DNA of 64,000 bases from Fagopyrum homotropicum (lineage: Eukaryota > Streptophyta > Magnoliopsida > Caryophyllales > Polygonaceae): assembly GCA_033239125.1 (NCBI GenBank), contig BSWB01000007.1, forward strand, positions 108,320,082 to 108,384,081. Direction: 5' to 3'. Made by a program: the position numbers and the translations under genes. The notes under the pieces are model-generated. The model worked only from the letters and a program-made list of their open reading frames with translations, was not told the origin of the DNA and did no database searches. Position 1 is the first letter of the stretch. Each line of letters opens with the position of its first letter. Shown here piece after piece: positions 34,086-46,165 of the stretch.

Positions 34086-34836
34086 TGTTCGCTCCAAAAG
34101 GTGTGTGCAAGCTTTAATATTTATACCAAGAATAATTGCAAATAGCGAACCCGCAGTGTACGGATCGATGTAATAAAAGCAAGAATTTCAGGGTCGAACA
34201 CAAGGACTATGGTGAAACAAAGATCGGTAATTCAGGTTGTCAATAACAAACACGCAACAAAGCAAAGTTATCAAAGATGATGTAATAATCGGGTAAAGGA
34301 AATGCAGATTCTAGAGATTAAAGCATCCAATTGTGGTTCCGACTCAAGATCTCAAAAGATAACGTGGACAAAGCTGAGGTTTGCAAAGGGAAGATGTTCC
34401 TAAGGTGGAAATAGATCACCGGGTAAGTCTCACTACTCACTATCCCAAACCAAAGATCCTTTTACCGGGTAAGTCTCAAGGTACTAAGGAAAGGAACTAT
34501 AATCTCAAACCAACACACCACCCAAGGGAATAGAATCAACCTTTACCGGGTAAGTCTCAGGGTAACTCTCAAAGATGGGATGAAGGCACACTCAAACCCC
34601 AATAAAGGACCTTTATTACCTACACTCATGATCTTGAGTATACAAACAAAGGAATCACCGGGTAAGTCTCATCCCAGGATTGCGTTGAACCAGGAAAGGT
34701 ATAACAAGGATAGGATTTGGCAAACAAAAACCTCAACTCAGATAAGGATCGGGATAAGGCTCGCCTCGCTCAGTTATATCCCATCCCGACCGAGATGTTC
34801 TATGACTGACCGAGGTGTTCGTCGGTTAAGGTAAAG
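34086..34836 (-). mobile_element. Athila-family LTR-A, left piece (interrupted by element 2)
   Basis: It begins TGTTCGCTCCAAAAGG and aligns with the LTR of element 3 (58755 onward): the tract CGAACCCGCAGTGTACGG, four ACCGGGTAAGTCTCA phrases (34418, 34464, 34544, 34657), and CCGAGATGTTC. It breaks at TTAAGG-TAAAG (34832-34836), the left target duplication of element 2, and continues at 46166. The flank to the left (GGAAC) does not match the flank right of 47151 (AACAC), so there is no target duplication. Confidence 0.85.
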
Positions 34837-36522
34837 TGTTCGCCTCGAAGCGTGTGTGCAAATAAGCTTTAAATTTATAAAACTAGAATCAAGCAAGCGA
34901 ACCCGCAGTGTACGGATCGGCGTAGTAAAGCAAGAATTCCAGAGTGTCGAACTCAGGGATTTGGGGGGAACAAATTCAGTTCGCAAATTGTCAAGCAAGT
35001 AAATGTAATAAGCTTTGAAAATATTGGGAAAATAGCAACCCTAAAGATCTAGGTATCTAATTGTGGCAATCGATTCAAGATATACTAAAGAACTAAGGAC
35101 AGAGTTAAGAGTTGCAAAGATATGCTAAGGTAAAGTAATGTACGGTGAAGTTCCAAGGCTTTATATGACTTATCTAGAAATACTCTCTATAAATGTTGTT
35201 GAGGCTTCAGTATAGAAAGGATCTAAAGACAAGAATTAATCTCAAATACTCAAACTTGTAACCCAAGGATCAAAACTAACTAAAACGATTAAGGTTGTGA
35301 CACTCGAAATCGAAATAGAGGGTGATGAGTCTCACTACTACCTAGAAAAGGGCAAGCCAAGACTAGATTAAAGCTAATCTTTAACCTTGGATCAAAGTAA
35401 AAGCAAAGTTCGTAAACTAGGGTAAATCACGGGCAGATCTTGAGTTCCACGGCCGTGGAAGATCAAGAACAGACCGTGATCTTGGTTCGTCGACGAGATC
35501 TCTCTAACTCTCAGGGTCCAATCAATTTACGATCGATCTATCATCATCTAAGCCACAACTATCAACTCTTCACCTTAGAATTGCTAAAGGGTTTTAGCCA
35601 ATAACCATTGTCATGATATCAAAAATCAATTTAAGAAGAATGAAAGATGAAAACCCTCAAAAACTCAAATATAACTCAAAGTCAATCTCAAATCCAAAAC
35701 ACAAATTGGAATATTCAATGGATTCGGAATATAACAGAAAACCTCACAAGATCTAAGGCAAGTATGAAGAACGGGATGTCAATCCGTCTTCAATATCAAA
35801 ACCTAAGAAAGGGCGCAACTTCTGCCACACTCGATCTTCGGAAATTCAAATTGCCGGCGCTTCCGCAACGTTCCTCGCGAAACCCTAAGGTTAACTCTCC
35901 CAAAGCGAGGTTGTCCAAAGCCTAAAGCGAGCCCTCAAAAACTCTCTCCTCCCGCCTTTTTATAAGACGGGGAAAAATAACTGTCCCGGCCCATCACGTA
36001 AATGATGTGGCAATAATTGGTTCGTCAAAAGATCGCCTAAATCACGGTCTCAAGGAATTCCACGACCGTGGTTTAGGGCGTGGAATTGGGTTACGGTGTC
36101 TCTCATCTTCCACGACTGTACTTTAGGCCGTGTAACTCTCTGGAATGCTCTACGCTCATGATGCCAAGATCCACGGCCGTGGTTTAGGGCGTGGACTCTT
36201 CTACGACCGTATTTTAGGGCGTGGAAGTGTTAATTGCTTGTGGTTTCCTTTGTGTCGTGTCATTCTCCAACTTAGGAACTTCTTTGGCTTCCTTGGTGTA
36301 CTCCTAATCCATGGATATGCTCAAATCATCTCTTATCTCTCTCAAATGGTCCGGTTTCAGCTCTTATTCACCTATAATCAACACGAAGCTAATGTAGACC
36401 TCCATATCGAGAATATAGATAAACAAGCTACCAAATGCTTCAATGCCTTATCCATGAACACTATAATGAATGAAAAACAACTAGAATAAGTGTCTAAAAT
36501 ATCGCAATATTTCATGCTAACA
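34837..36522 (-). repeat. 3' LTR of element 2 (complete)
   Basis: From TGTTCGCCTCGAAGCG to CATGCTAACA, 1,686 bp. On the minus strand a TATAAAAGG box is at 35955-35966. Palindromes of the CCACGRCCGTGG family lie upstream of it (36057-36228) and downstream (35445-35460, a perfect TTCCACGGCCGTGGAA). Confidence 0.9.
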
Positions 36523-37874
36523 AAATACTCCATACTTGCCACTTGCTTGTCCCCAAGCAAGGTCTTTTAAAGCTTAGAACACAAGTTAGGATGAAATATG
36601 CATGCAAACTCAAAAACAAAACATCTTTTAGGTAAGTGTGCTTCTAGTCAATAGATCATTCTCAAACCTTGCTTCATTCACTCTTGAAACGCTTATATAC
36701 ATAACCAAAGAATGTAAAGCAAAGAAACATCATGAATTGGTTAAACTTCAATGTAAACATCATAACCTTCAACCATTATCAAAATCAAGCATAAGAAACT
36801 TCAATTTAGATCACCAAATCAAATAACATTCTTTTGATCTTAAGGACTTCCAAGTAAGGTTTAGAATGCGGAAGGGAGGGAAACTTATAAAGGATGTGGT
36901 GCATGAATCCGGGAAAGTGGGCAACTACCTCTTTTTCTTTTTATTTTGATTTACAACACCATCAACTTTGAGCTTTGCTCTCTTCTTTTCACATCATTTT
37001 TCGACTTTACTTTTGGAGTTATGGACAGCGGTGCACAAAAACCAAAGCCTAGGAGATTGGCGTTTCTCAATTTCGAGATGCCTCAAACCCTTGATGCACA
37101 TACCATAATCCGTTAGGAATATCGCTCAATCCGACTTTGGCAAGACACAAACACCCGGCTATGTGAATGGTGCCGAGTTACTCATCGTCATGATTGACTT
37201 CCCCAAACCTATTATTTCTATTCTTTGAATGCAAACAATTGCTTTCATGGCCCTCCCACATCAAACATGCCAAAACATAACTCCTCCAAATTCCCGGATA
37301 GGTAAGGGAGGCAATTATTTCATTGATGGGTTAAATGAACAAAGAAAGGAGAAAGAAAGATCGAATTGCCTTAATCATTTCATAAAGAAGTAAAAGAACT
37401 CATCATATGATTTCAACTTCGATTTCTCAATATGATTTAGATAAAACTCTTCACATTATGAAACTTGCAAGAAAGGATAATCAACACATTCAATTCCTTT
37501 TCAATTCATTATTCGTCTAGGCATACAATTGTCATCTAAAGCTCAATCTGCAAGTAGTAATTATCATAGAAATCATCTCAACTCTTAGAAGCACAAAACC
37601 TTTTAGAATTTTTCACATTTTTATGGGTTTTTCAAAAGCTTTTTCATGCAATGCAATAATGAAACGTGTGACAATGAAATGAAACATGCAAAGTGTTCTC
37701 GAATCAAGGCAAGCAAAGTGAGTAGATTTATTACAAATGATAGTCACACCCCACCCCATACTTGAGACAAACATTGTCCCTAATGTTCAAAAAGAAATAA
37801 AGAAAAGAAAGAAAAGAAAAATGAACTCACTAGAAGGCGGTGGAGCGGCTGAAACTGTCAATCATAAAACCTCG
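36523..37874 (-). other. 3' UTR of element 2 with a conserved noncoding block
   Basis: On the minus strand a purine-rich AAGTATGGAGTATT precedes the LTR and probably serves as the polypurine tract. 37081-37219 matches 61071-61209 in element 3 with only six differences in 139 bp and no gaps. I see no open frame that explains it. Confidence 0.8.
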
Positions 37875-39379
37875 TTACTGCGGTGGAGGCGGCGGTGGAA
37901 ACGGGAAGAAGCTGGAGTCGAAGTTTCGCCCAAACTGCTGGCGGTAAATGTCCCACATCATCCTATCGTGCTCATCAGCTCGTACGTCCCTAGCATCCTG
38001 GCGGATCTCCAAATTACCGACCCTCCTGGAAAGGTCGGTAGCCCACTCCGGCAGCTGCTCATACCACTCCGGTGCTTGGCTGTACCATGTAGGTGCGTCT
38101 TGTGAGGCCGGTGCTGCTGGTGGCTGTGAATACCATGGTGGCAGAGCTCCCATCCACTCCGGCTGTGATCCATACCAAGTGGGAGGAGTATCTATCCATG
38201 TAGGTCTCTCGCTCACACTAGCGCGGCGAGAAGAAGAAGCGTCGGAAGGTCTAGAAGGGCGGAGAGACTGCCTAGGTAGGTCCGGGAAGGTGTCCGGCTG
38301 ATCCGGAAAGGTACCAAAACCCTGCTCATCATCTCCTCCTGTATCCTCATCAATATCAGCAGCTGGAATCTCATCGGGAATGTAAGGAGGTGTTGCTAGC
38401 CTATTCGCATGCATAGCAGCGAATGTCTCCTTCCAATTATGGCATCCGGCCATAATGGAATACTCGGGAAGCCACAGAATGCCTCTACTTCCTCTATCCT
38501 CCCATGGCATAGCAGCAGTAGGTGGACCTCGGTGCCTAGGAAAGATCAAACCTTTAGTCATAAGGCTCTTGAGACCCAAAGGTCTCGCCGTTATCCTAGT
38601 GCAAGCGGAGCAGTCAATCCCAAGCTGCGTAGCTATGTGGGTCACTATCCCACCATATCCAATGTTCCCGACCCTCTTGTTCTTAAGCTTGCTAATGGTG
38701 GAGGCTAAGAGGGTGGCACAGTCGGCGGGTCTACCATGTAGCTGGCGTAGAGGAGAAACAACTCATCGGTCTTAATATTTTGCGGGGTCTCGGTCCTAGG
38801 GAATAGGCACTCGGAGAGGACCCTATGAGCTATCTTCAAGGCTAAGTGGTAGATGAGCTTAACCTTGGTATCAGCTGGTTGCCAGCGGTCCTCGCTAGTG
38901 TAAATCATAACAATCTCCTCCCAAAAATCCTTAGCGTATACACCGCTAGGAAAACGACCATTGAAGGTCTCATGGAACCCAAAGAAGGCTCCGAACTGCT
39001 AGATGGAGAACTCATAGTCCATCTCCATCAATCTAAAGGACACTATCCTATCTATATGGCTATGCTCGAAGGATATAACAAACTCCCTCGTAATCTCCTC
39101 ATAAGCATCCGCTCTAATAGCGGAGAAAACAATCAATCCGGCTCTATCCAAGAGCCATGTCAAATCATTAACCACATTAAGTGGCTCTAACTCCTCTAGC
39201 AAGAGGTATCTTGGTCCAATGATCGGTCTTTCCTCGATCTTTTCTAAGGCATCAAGGTAGTTAGGGGGAATGGTGGGGATTCTAGGGCGTGGAGGTGATG
39301 GTTCACTAGGAGGGTTATGAGAAGAGGAGGAACTATCACCCTTTCTCTTCTTTTTATTTCCTGCACTTCGTGTAAACAT
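37875..39379 (-). pseudogene. Athila-like third ORF (env position), broken
   Basis: The first ATG is 39379-39377 (M-F-T-R-S-A-G-N-K-K-K-R-K). It follows pol where Athila elements carry their env-like or Athila ORF1-type reading frame. It shares R-V-L-S-E-C-L-F-P-R-T-E-T-P and I-V-T-H-I-A with the ORF of element 3. One in-frame TAG lies at 38999-39001 and one frame change between 38705 and 38650. The C-terminal third has repeated Trp/Tyr motifs (P-T-W-Y, P-E-W-M, P-P-W-Y, P-E-W-Y) and ends in a proline run. I see no signal peptide or membrane segment, so an envelope role is not supported. Confidence 0.7.
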
Positions 39380-39399
39380 TTTCTCCAAACACAGAAAAA

Positions 39400-39980
39400 A
39401 CCACGGTCTGTTCTAAGCTTTCCATGGCCGTGGACGTTCCAAAGACCGTGATTCGTCTAAGAAATTCTCAAATCTCAATCAAATCAACAGCAAACTCAGC
39501 AGAACCTGTCCTAGACTAATTCCAATCTCAATCCTATGCAAATATTTTAAGTTCTTGCGAAAAATTAACCCAAATTGACAAAGGAGAGAAGAATAGTAAA
39601 AACCTAGGTTTTTGGATTTTTGAATCCAAATTCCGCTTTCTTGATGGATTGTTCGCTTGTTTTGTCGATTGGATCTTGTAGAGGAATGAATTTGCTCCAC
39701 TTTTGCACCAAGAATCGTTCGAAACGATTACCGAATGAATATTTGCGAGTGGGGGAAGGTTTTCGGAGTTTAGGGCGTGGAAAGAGGGGTTTTGTGGTGT
39801 TTTTGTGAAGGAAGGTGGTTTATATAGTGGCCGTAAAATTTTTTGAAAATCACGGTCACTCGGGGGTTTCCACGGCCATCGAATTGTACGGAACCGTGGT
39901 TTTTGGTGATTTTTTCTCAGATTTTGAAAAATTACGGTCACTGTAGCATCCACGACCATGGTTTAGGGCGTGGGACTCTC
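39400..39980 (-). promoter_or_regulatory. Putative internal promoter of element 2 with palindromes
   Basis: The minus strand has TATATAAA at 39819-39826, about 440 nt before the ATG of the third ORF. Palindrome-family sites lie 23-155 bp upstream of it (39849-39975, including CCACGACCATGGTTTAGGG) and again just before the ATG (39403-39457, including CCATGGCCGTGG). This matches the LTR promoter layout of the same element. Confidence 0.5.
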
Positions 39981-40218
39981 TGTAATGTGCCAAAATCCGA
40001 GTTTCGTCAATTTCCTCCAACTTTTTCCTTTCTATTGCTTATTCCCTTGATCCTACATCCAAAAACATAACATACCGGAAGGTATCGAGGGCAAAACAAA
40101 ACAAAAAACGTCTAAACTAATCTAATCTAAGAATAACAAACAAAAGCGTAAGTGCAATACCTTGGGTTGCCTCCCAAGAAGCGCTTGTTTAAGGTCCGTA
40201 GCTAGACCGTTCTTGCAC

Positions 40219-43200
40219 CTATTCGAGTGCGGTAGGCGCAAACTCCTCAGCTTGGAGTTCCGGTAAGTACTTCTTGAGTCATTGACCGTTCACCTTGAAG
40301 CTTTCGCCCTTTTCACCACATACTTCAACTGCACCATGGGGAAAAACATGTTTGATTAGATAAGGTCCGGTCCGGTCCAACGAGATTTAAGCTTACCTGG
40401 AAAGAGCCGAAGTCTCGAATTGAAGAGGAGAACTTGATCTCCTTCTTTGAGGTCCTTTGGAATGATATGCTTATCATGCCAACGCTTCGCTCTTTCTTTG
40501 TAGATCTTGGCGTTTTCGTAGGCGTTTAAGCGAAGTTCTTCAAGCTCGTTAAGGTCTAAGAGGCGCTTCTCGCCCGCTTCTTTTATGCTGAAGTTCAACC
40601 ACTTTATCGCCCAATACGCCTTATGTTCCAGCTCTACCGGTAAGTGACAAGACTTCCCATATACAAGGTTGTATGATGTCGTTCCTATGGGAGTCTTATA
40701 TGCAGTCCGGTATGCCCACAATGTGTCATCTAGCTTCAAAGACTAATCCTTCCTTGTCTTCGAAACTGTTTTCTCTAGGATCCTTTAATCTCCCGGTTTG
40801 AAATCTCCACTTGTCCACTCGTTTGTGGATGGTAAGGGGTGGCGATCTTGTGAGTCACCCCATACTTAGCTAGTAGAGCTTCGAATTGTCGGACAATGAA
40901 GTGAGAGCCTCCATCACTAATAATAGTCCGTGGTGTCCCAAATCGTGGGAAAATAGTCTTGTTAAAGAACTTAACCACAACCATGTCATCATTAGTGGGA
41001 GAGGAAATTGCTTCAACCTATCTCGAAACATAATCTACAGCTAAAAGTATGTATTGGTTTCCACAAGAGGATGAGAAAGGTCCCATGAAGTCTACTCCCC
41101 AAACGTCAAAGATCTCTACCTCTTGAATGTTGTTAAGAGGCATTTCGTTCCTCCTAGATATATTCCCTGTTTTTTGACAAGCATCGCAGCAGGAAACAAA
41201 GGTTTGCACATCTTTAAATAAAGTAGGCCAAAAGAATCCAGATTGCAATACCTTATCGCTAGTCTTGTTCGAGCTAGCGTGTCCTCCACAAGGTAGTGAA
41301 TGACAATGACGGATGACACTTTGCATCTCGTCTTCCGGTACACATCGTCGAATGATACCGTCGGGACCTCTCTTAAAGAGGAGAGGTTCGTTCCAAAAGT
41401 ATTCTCGGACATCCTTAAAGAACTTCTTCCTTTGTGCATAGGATAGTTCGGGTGGTAATTCCTGGCAAACCAAATAGTTAACAAAATCAGCAAACCATGG
41501 TTCATTACCTTTACTAATCTTGTCGATGCACTCCTCTATGATGTGTAAATGCTCGTCCGGAAAGGAGTCATCTATGGGTAGATTGTCGTCCTCTAGATGT
41601 GGTAGACGACTCAAATGATCCGCAACAGAATTTTCCGAACCCTTCTTGTCGCGGATCTCTAGATCGAATTCTTGTAGGAGAAGAATCCATCTAATTAGCC
41701 TTGGTTTCGCATCCTTCTTTGCAAGTAGATACCGGATCGCAGCATGATCCGTGTATACAATCACCTTTTCACCTACAAGATAAGAACGAAACTTTTCAAA
41801 TGCATATACAATAGCTAGAAATTCTTTTTCGGTAGTGGCGTAGTTAAGTTGCGCTTCATCTAGTGTCTTGCTAGCATGGGTTAGTCCTTCCTTCTTTTGC
41901 CCAAGCACAACTCCTATAACTACGTCACTTGCATCACACATAACTTCGAATGGAAGATTCCAATCCGGAGGTTGAATGATCGGGGCTGAGATTAGAGCTT
42001 CCCGAATCTTATGAAACACATCTAAGCACTCCTGCGAGAAATAAAAAATTGCATCCTTCATCAATAAATTAGTAAGCGGTTTTGATATCTTAGAGAAATC
42101 CTTTATAAAACGTCTATAAAATCCAGCATGTCCTAGAAAGCTTCTTATCCCCTTCACCGAAGATGGAGGAGGGAGCTTTTCTATAGTCTCTATCTTAGCT
42201 TTATCTACTTCAATCCCTCTACTAGAGATCAAGTGTCCTAATACAATGCCTTCTTTCACCATAAATTGACACTTCTCCCAATTAAGAACTAGGTTAGTGT
42301 ATTCACACCTTTGTAGCACAAGAGAAAGGTTAGAAAGACAATTATCGAAAGAGGAACCATAAACAGAAAAGTCATCCATGAAAACCTCCATGATCTCCTC
42401 TATGTACTCCGAGAAGATAGCCATCATGCACCTTTGAAAGGTAGTTGGGGCGTTGCAAAGCTGAACGACATTCTCCTATAAGCAAACGTACCCCACGGGC
42501 ACATGAATGTGGTCTTCTCTTGATCGTCCGGATGTATCGGGATCTGGAAGAAACCACTATAACCGTCAAGATAACAGAAATGTGAGTGTTGTGCTAACCT
42601 CTCAAGCATTTGATCGATGAATAGTAATGGGAAGTGATCCTTCCTTGTCGCGTTGTTTAGCTTGCGGTAATCTATGCACATCCTCCATCCTGTCACGGTT
42701 CGTGTAGGAATGATCTCATTGTTCTTGTTGGTGATGACCGTCATTCCTCCCTTCTTTGGAATAACCTGTACGGGACTCACCCACTTGCTATCGGAGATAG
42801 GGTAGATGATACCTGCATCAAGTAGCTTAAGAATCTCCTTCTTGACAACCTCCTTCATGGTCGGATTTAACCGCCTTTGAGGTTGTCGCGAAGTTCTAAA
42901 ATCTTCTTCCATTAGGATCTTATGCATGCATAGTGAAGGTTTGATTCCTACTAGATCCTCTATAGTGTAGCCTAAAGCTTTCCTATGTTTCTTAAGAACA
43001 ATCATAAGCTTACTATGTTCATCTTCACTTAGATCGGAACTAACAATTACCGGAAAGGTAGAATTAGATCCTAGAAATGCGTACCTTAGATGTGCGAGAA
43101 GTGGCTTCAATTCCACCACTATTGGAGTCTCTAATGGCTCTTGAGGAGTGTCCAATGCTTCCTTAGAAGTTTCTAATGGTATAGAAGTTGTTGGAGAAGA

Positions 43201-44716
43201 ATCAAGAGAAGTGGTAGAAAGAACGTAATTGTCCTCAGATTTCCCAAAAATTACGGCACCTCTGTTTCCTCCACGACCGTGGTTTAGGGCGTGGAAGTCA
43301 ATTACGGAACCTCTGTTGGTTCCACGGCCGTGGTTTCGGCCATGTAACTTACTAGAGTCCTCTGAATAGCTAATTATGGTCATGTTGGTGGGAACCACGG
43401 CCGTGGAATAACACGACTGGCAGTGATTCCTCACGTTTTCTGACCCATCGTAAAGTTTTTTTGAATTCTTCTTCATACACTTCCTTTTGCTCCTCTAAAG
43501 CTTCAATTTCCTCATTGCATTCTTCCTCTTCTCCTATGTTCGTAATGCTCATAGTAATCACATTTTGCAAAGGATCTTTGAAGAGAATCGAACTTACTTC
43601 CTCTCTAGATAGCTCTTCGTCATGGATGTTAAATATGTCCTCTTCAAGAGCTGGTTCTTTCATCAAAGTGGAAAGAATGAACTCTACCTTTTCCTCTCCT
43701 ATGTCGAAGGTGAGTCTAGCATTCTTGCAATCCACCATACAACCGGATGTTGCAAGAAACGGTCTTCTGAGTATGATCGGGACCGGACTATCTGCAGGAA
43801 TGTCAAGCACAACAAAATCTATTGGAATATAGAACTTACCAAGCTTGACCGGGACATCTTCAACTATACCGACGGGACGAGTTATGGATCGATCCGCCAT
43901 ATATAACGTCATCTTCACCGGTTTAGGTTCGCCTAAACCGATCTTCCTGCATAAGGCAAGCGGAATGATGCTAACGCTTGCTCCTAAATCACATAATGCA
44001 TCATATGTGACATCTCCTACTCCTATTGGAACACAAAATGACCCCGGATCCTTCAGCTTTGGGGGCATCTTTTCCTTCATTGTCTTGATGAGATCTGACG
44101 AATCCGAACTCATCTTGACTTCTCCAAAGTCTTCTAGTTTTCTCTTGTTAGAGAGGATTTCCTTTAAGAACTTTCCATAAGCTGGCATACCAACAATTGC
44201 ATCAATGAAAGGTATATTAATATGCAGTTTGCTCATGAGTTTAATGAACTTACCGAATTGCTTGTCTAGACGCGCTCTTGCTCTAGATTGCGGAAACGGT
44301 AGGGGAGGTTTGTAAGCTGGAGGAGGAATGTAGATGTCTTCCTTCTCCTTCCTCTTTTCCATCTCCTTTTCGACGGAAACTTCCACAAATTTAGGCTGCG
44401 GGTTGGTGGTTGTTGCTCCGCTCCTAGTTGTGATATCCATCACCCTTCCCTTTGGATTATCTTCCGTCTTTCCTGGAAGTTTTCCTTGATTTCTAGGAAC
44501 TTCCTCAGCATTGCTAAAGATTTGGTTTTCTAAAACCTTTTGGGCTTTATCAACCTTAGTGATGTGATTCTCCAATCCTTGAAGCTTTCCCAAGATTGTT
44601 TCCAACATGAGATCAGGCTTCTCTTTCCCCGAAGTGCTTCCACTATTAGATGTTTGCCCCTGACTTTTCAAAGGAATGGAAGAAGAAGATGGTGGAGTTT
44701 GTGGCAAGCGATTCAA
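40219..44716 (-). pseudogene. Athila-like Gag(C-terminal)-Pol polyprotein, decayed
   Basis: Pieces in order: C-terminal gag and protease (44716-43370; C-D-L-G-A-S-V-S-I-I-P, later P-I-I-L-R-R-P-F-L-A-T); RT N-half (43476-42424; M-C-I-D-Y-R-K-L-N, C-Y-L-D-G-Y-S-G-F); RT C-half, RNase H and integrase zinc site (42427-41018; F-M-D-D-F-S-V-Y-G, Y-A-T-T-E-K-E-F-L-A-I-V, H-x-G-x-x-x-S..C-D-A-C, V-D-F-M-G-P); integrase core (40984-40775; I-S-D-G-G-S-H-F, G-Q-V-E-I-S-N-R-E-I-K); and the integrase C-terminus (40739-40219). Frames change near 43420, near 42440 inside RT and near 40780. A nonsense codon stands at 41018-41016, where a tryptophan is expected. The gag N-terminus is deleted. Athila lineage is inferred from D-L-G-A-S and F-M-D-D-F. 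Confidence 0.85.
43265..43410. repeat. Palindrome cluster inside the element 2 protease-RT linker
   Basis: Three sites: CCACGACCGTGGTTTAGGG from 43271, TCCACGGCCGTGG from 43321, and CCACGGCCGTGG from 43396. They are translated as a low-complexity H-G-R-G / N-R-G linker between protease and RT, so the same DNA motif as in the LTR is tolerated inside the coding region. Confidence 0.7.
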
Positions 44717-46160
44717 GATATACTAAAGAACTAAGGACAGAGTTAAGAGTTGCAAAGGTATGCTAAGGTAAAGCAATGTACGGTGAAGTTCCAAGGCTTT
44801 ATATGACTTATCTAGAAATACTCTCTATAAAGGTTGTTGAGGCTTCAGTATAGAAATGATCTAAAGACAAGAATTAATCTCAAATACCTAAACTTGTAAC
44901 CCAAGGATCAAAACTAACTAAAACGATTAAGGTTGTGACACTCGAAATCGAAATAGAGGGTGATGAGTCTCACTACTACCTAGAAAAGGGCAAGCCAAGA
45001 CTAGATTAAAGCTAATCTTTAACCTTGGATCAAAGTAAAAGCAAAGTTCGTAAACTAGGGTAAATCACGGGCAGATTTTGAGTTCCACGGCCGTGGAAGC
45101 TCAAGAACAAACCGTGATCTTGGTTTGTCGACGAGATCTCTCTAACTCTCAAGGTCCAATCAATTTACGATCGATCTATCATCATCTAAGCCACAACTAT
45201 CGACCCTTCACCTTAGAATTGCTAAAGGGTTTTAGCCAATAACCATTGTCATGATATCAAAAATCAATTTAAGAAGAATGAAAGATGAAAACCCTCGAAA
45301 ACTCAAATATAACTCAAAGTCAATCTCAAATCCAAAACACAAATTGGAATATTCAATGGATTCAGAATATAACAGAAAACCTCACAAGATCTAAGGCAAG
45401 TATGAAGAACGGGATGTCAATCCGTCTTCAATATCAAAACCTAAAAAAGGGCGCAACTTCTGCCACTTTCGATCTTCGGAAATTCTAATTGCCGGTGCTT
45501 CCGCAATGTTCCTCGCGAAACCCTAAGGTTAACTCTCCCAAAGCGAGGTTGTCCAAAGCCTAAAGCGAGCCCTCAAAAACTCTCTCCTCCTGCCTTTTTA
45601 TAAGACGGGGAAAAATAACCGTCCCGGCCCATCACGTAAATGATGTGGAAATAATTGGTTCGTCAAAAGATCGCCTAAATCACGGTCTCAAGGAATTCCA
45701 CGACCGTGGTTTAGGGCGTGGAATTGGGTTACAGTGTCTCTCATCTTCCACGACCGTACTTTAGGCCGTGTAACTCTCTGGAATGCTCCACGCTCATGAT
45801 GCCAAGATCCACGGCCGTGGTTTAGGGCGTGGACTCTTCTACGGCCGTATTTTAGGGCGTGGAAGTGTTAATTGCTTGTGGTTTCCTTTGTGTCGTGCCA
45901 TTCTCCAACTTAGCAACTTCTTTGGCTTCCTTGGTGTACTCCTAATCCATGAATATGCTCAAATCCTCTCTTATCTCTCTCAAATGGTCCGGTTTCAGCT
46001 CTTAGTCACCTATAATCAACACGAAGCTAATGTAGACCTCCATATCGAGAATATAGATAAACAAGCTAACAAATGCTTCAATGCCTTATCCATGAACACT
46101 ATAATGAATGAAAAACAACTAGAATAAGTGCCTAGAATATCGCAATATTTCATGCTAACA
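44699..46160 (-). repeat. 5' LTR of element 2 (end deleted)
   Basis: It matches 35061-36522. The first 224 bp of the left copy (plus-strand order) are missing: at TTGTGGCAA (44699-44707; also 35061-35069) the LTR joins directly to the gag frame. Promoter TATA box at 45593-45604, upstream palindromes at 45696-45865, downstream palindrome at 45087-45102. Confidence 0.9.
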
Positions 46161-46165
46161 TAAAG

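Larger units (their letters stand above)
34837..46160 (-). mobile_element. Athila-like Ty3/gypsy element 2, decayed, nested in LTR-A
   Basis: Minus orientation: LTRs at 34837-36522 and 44699-46160, a perfect 5-bp target duplication TAAAG (34832-34836 and 46161-46165), a pol region (44716-40219), a spacer with an internal TATA box, a third ORF in the env position (39379-37875) and a 1.35-kb 3' UTR. The 5' LTR end, primer-binding site and gag N-terminus are deleted. The LTRs differ at roughly 2 percent of positions by eye, so it is clearly older than the Tat insertion. Several stops and frameshifts make it non-autonomous. Confidence 0.92.

Noticed and set aside
34081..34090. GGAAC as a target duplication of LTR-A
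   Set aside because: The right flank at 47152 reads AACAC, and no register gives a 5-bp match.
38455..38775. Plus-strand ORFs of about 100 codons across 37.7-39.2 kb and 62.2-62.6 kb
   Set aside because: They are antisense shadows of the Athila-like third ORFs, which have homologous counterparts on the minus strand.
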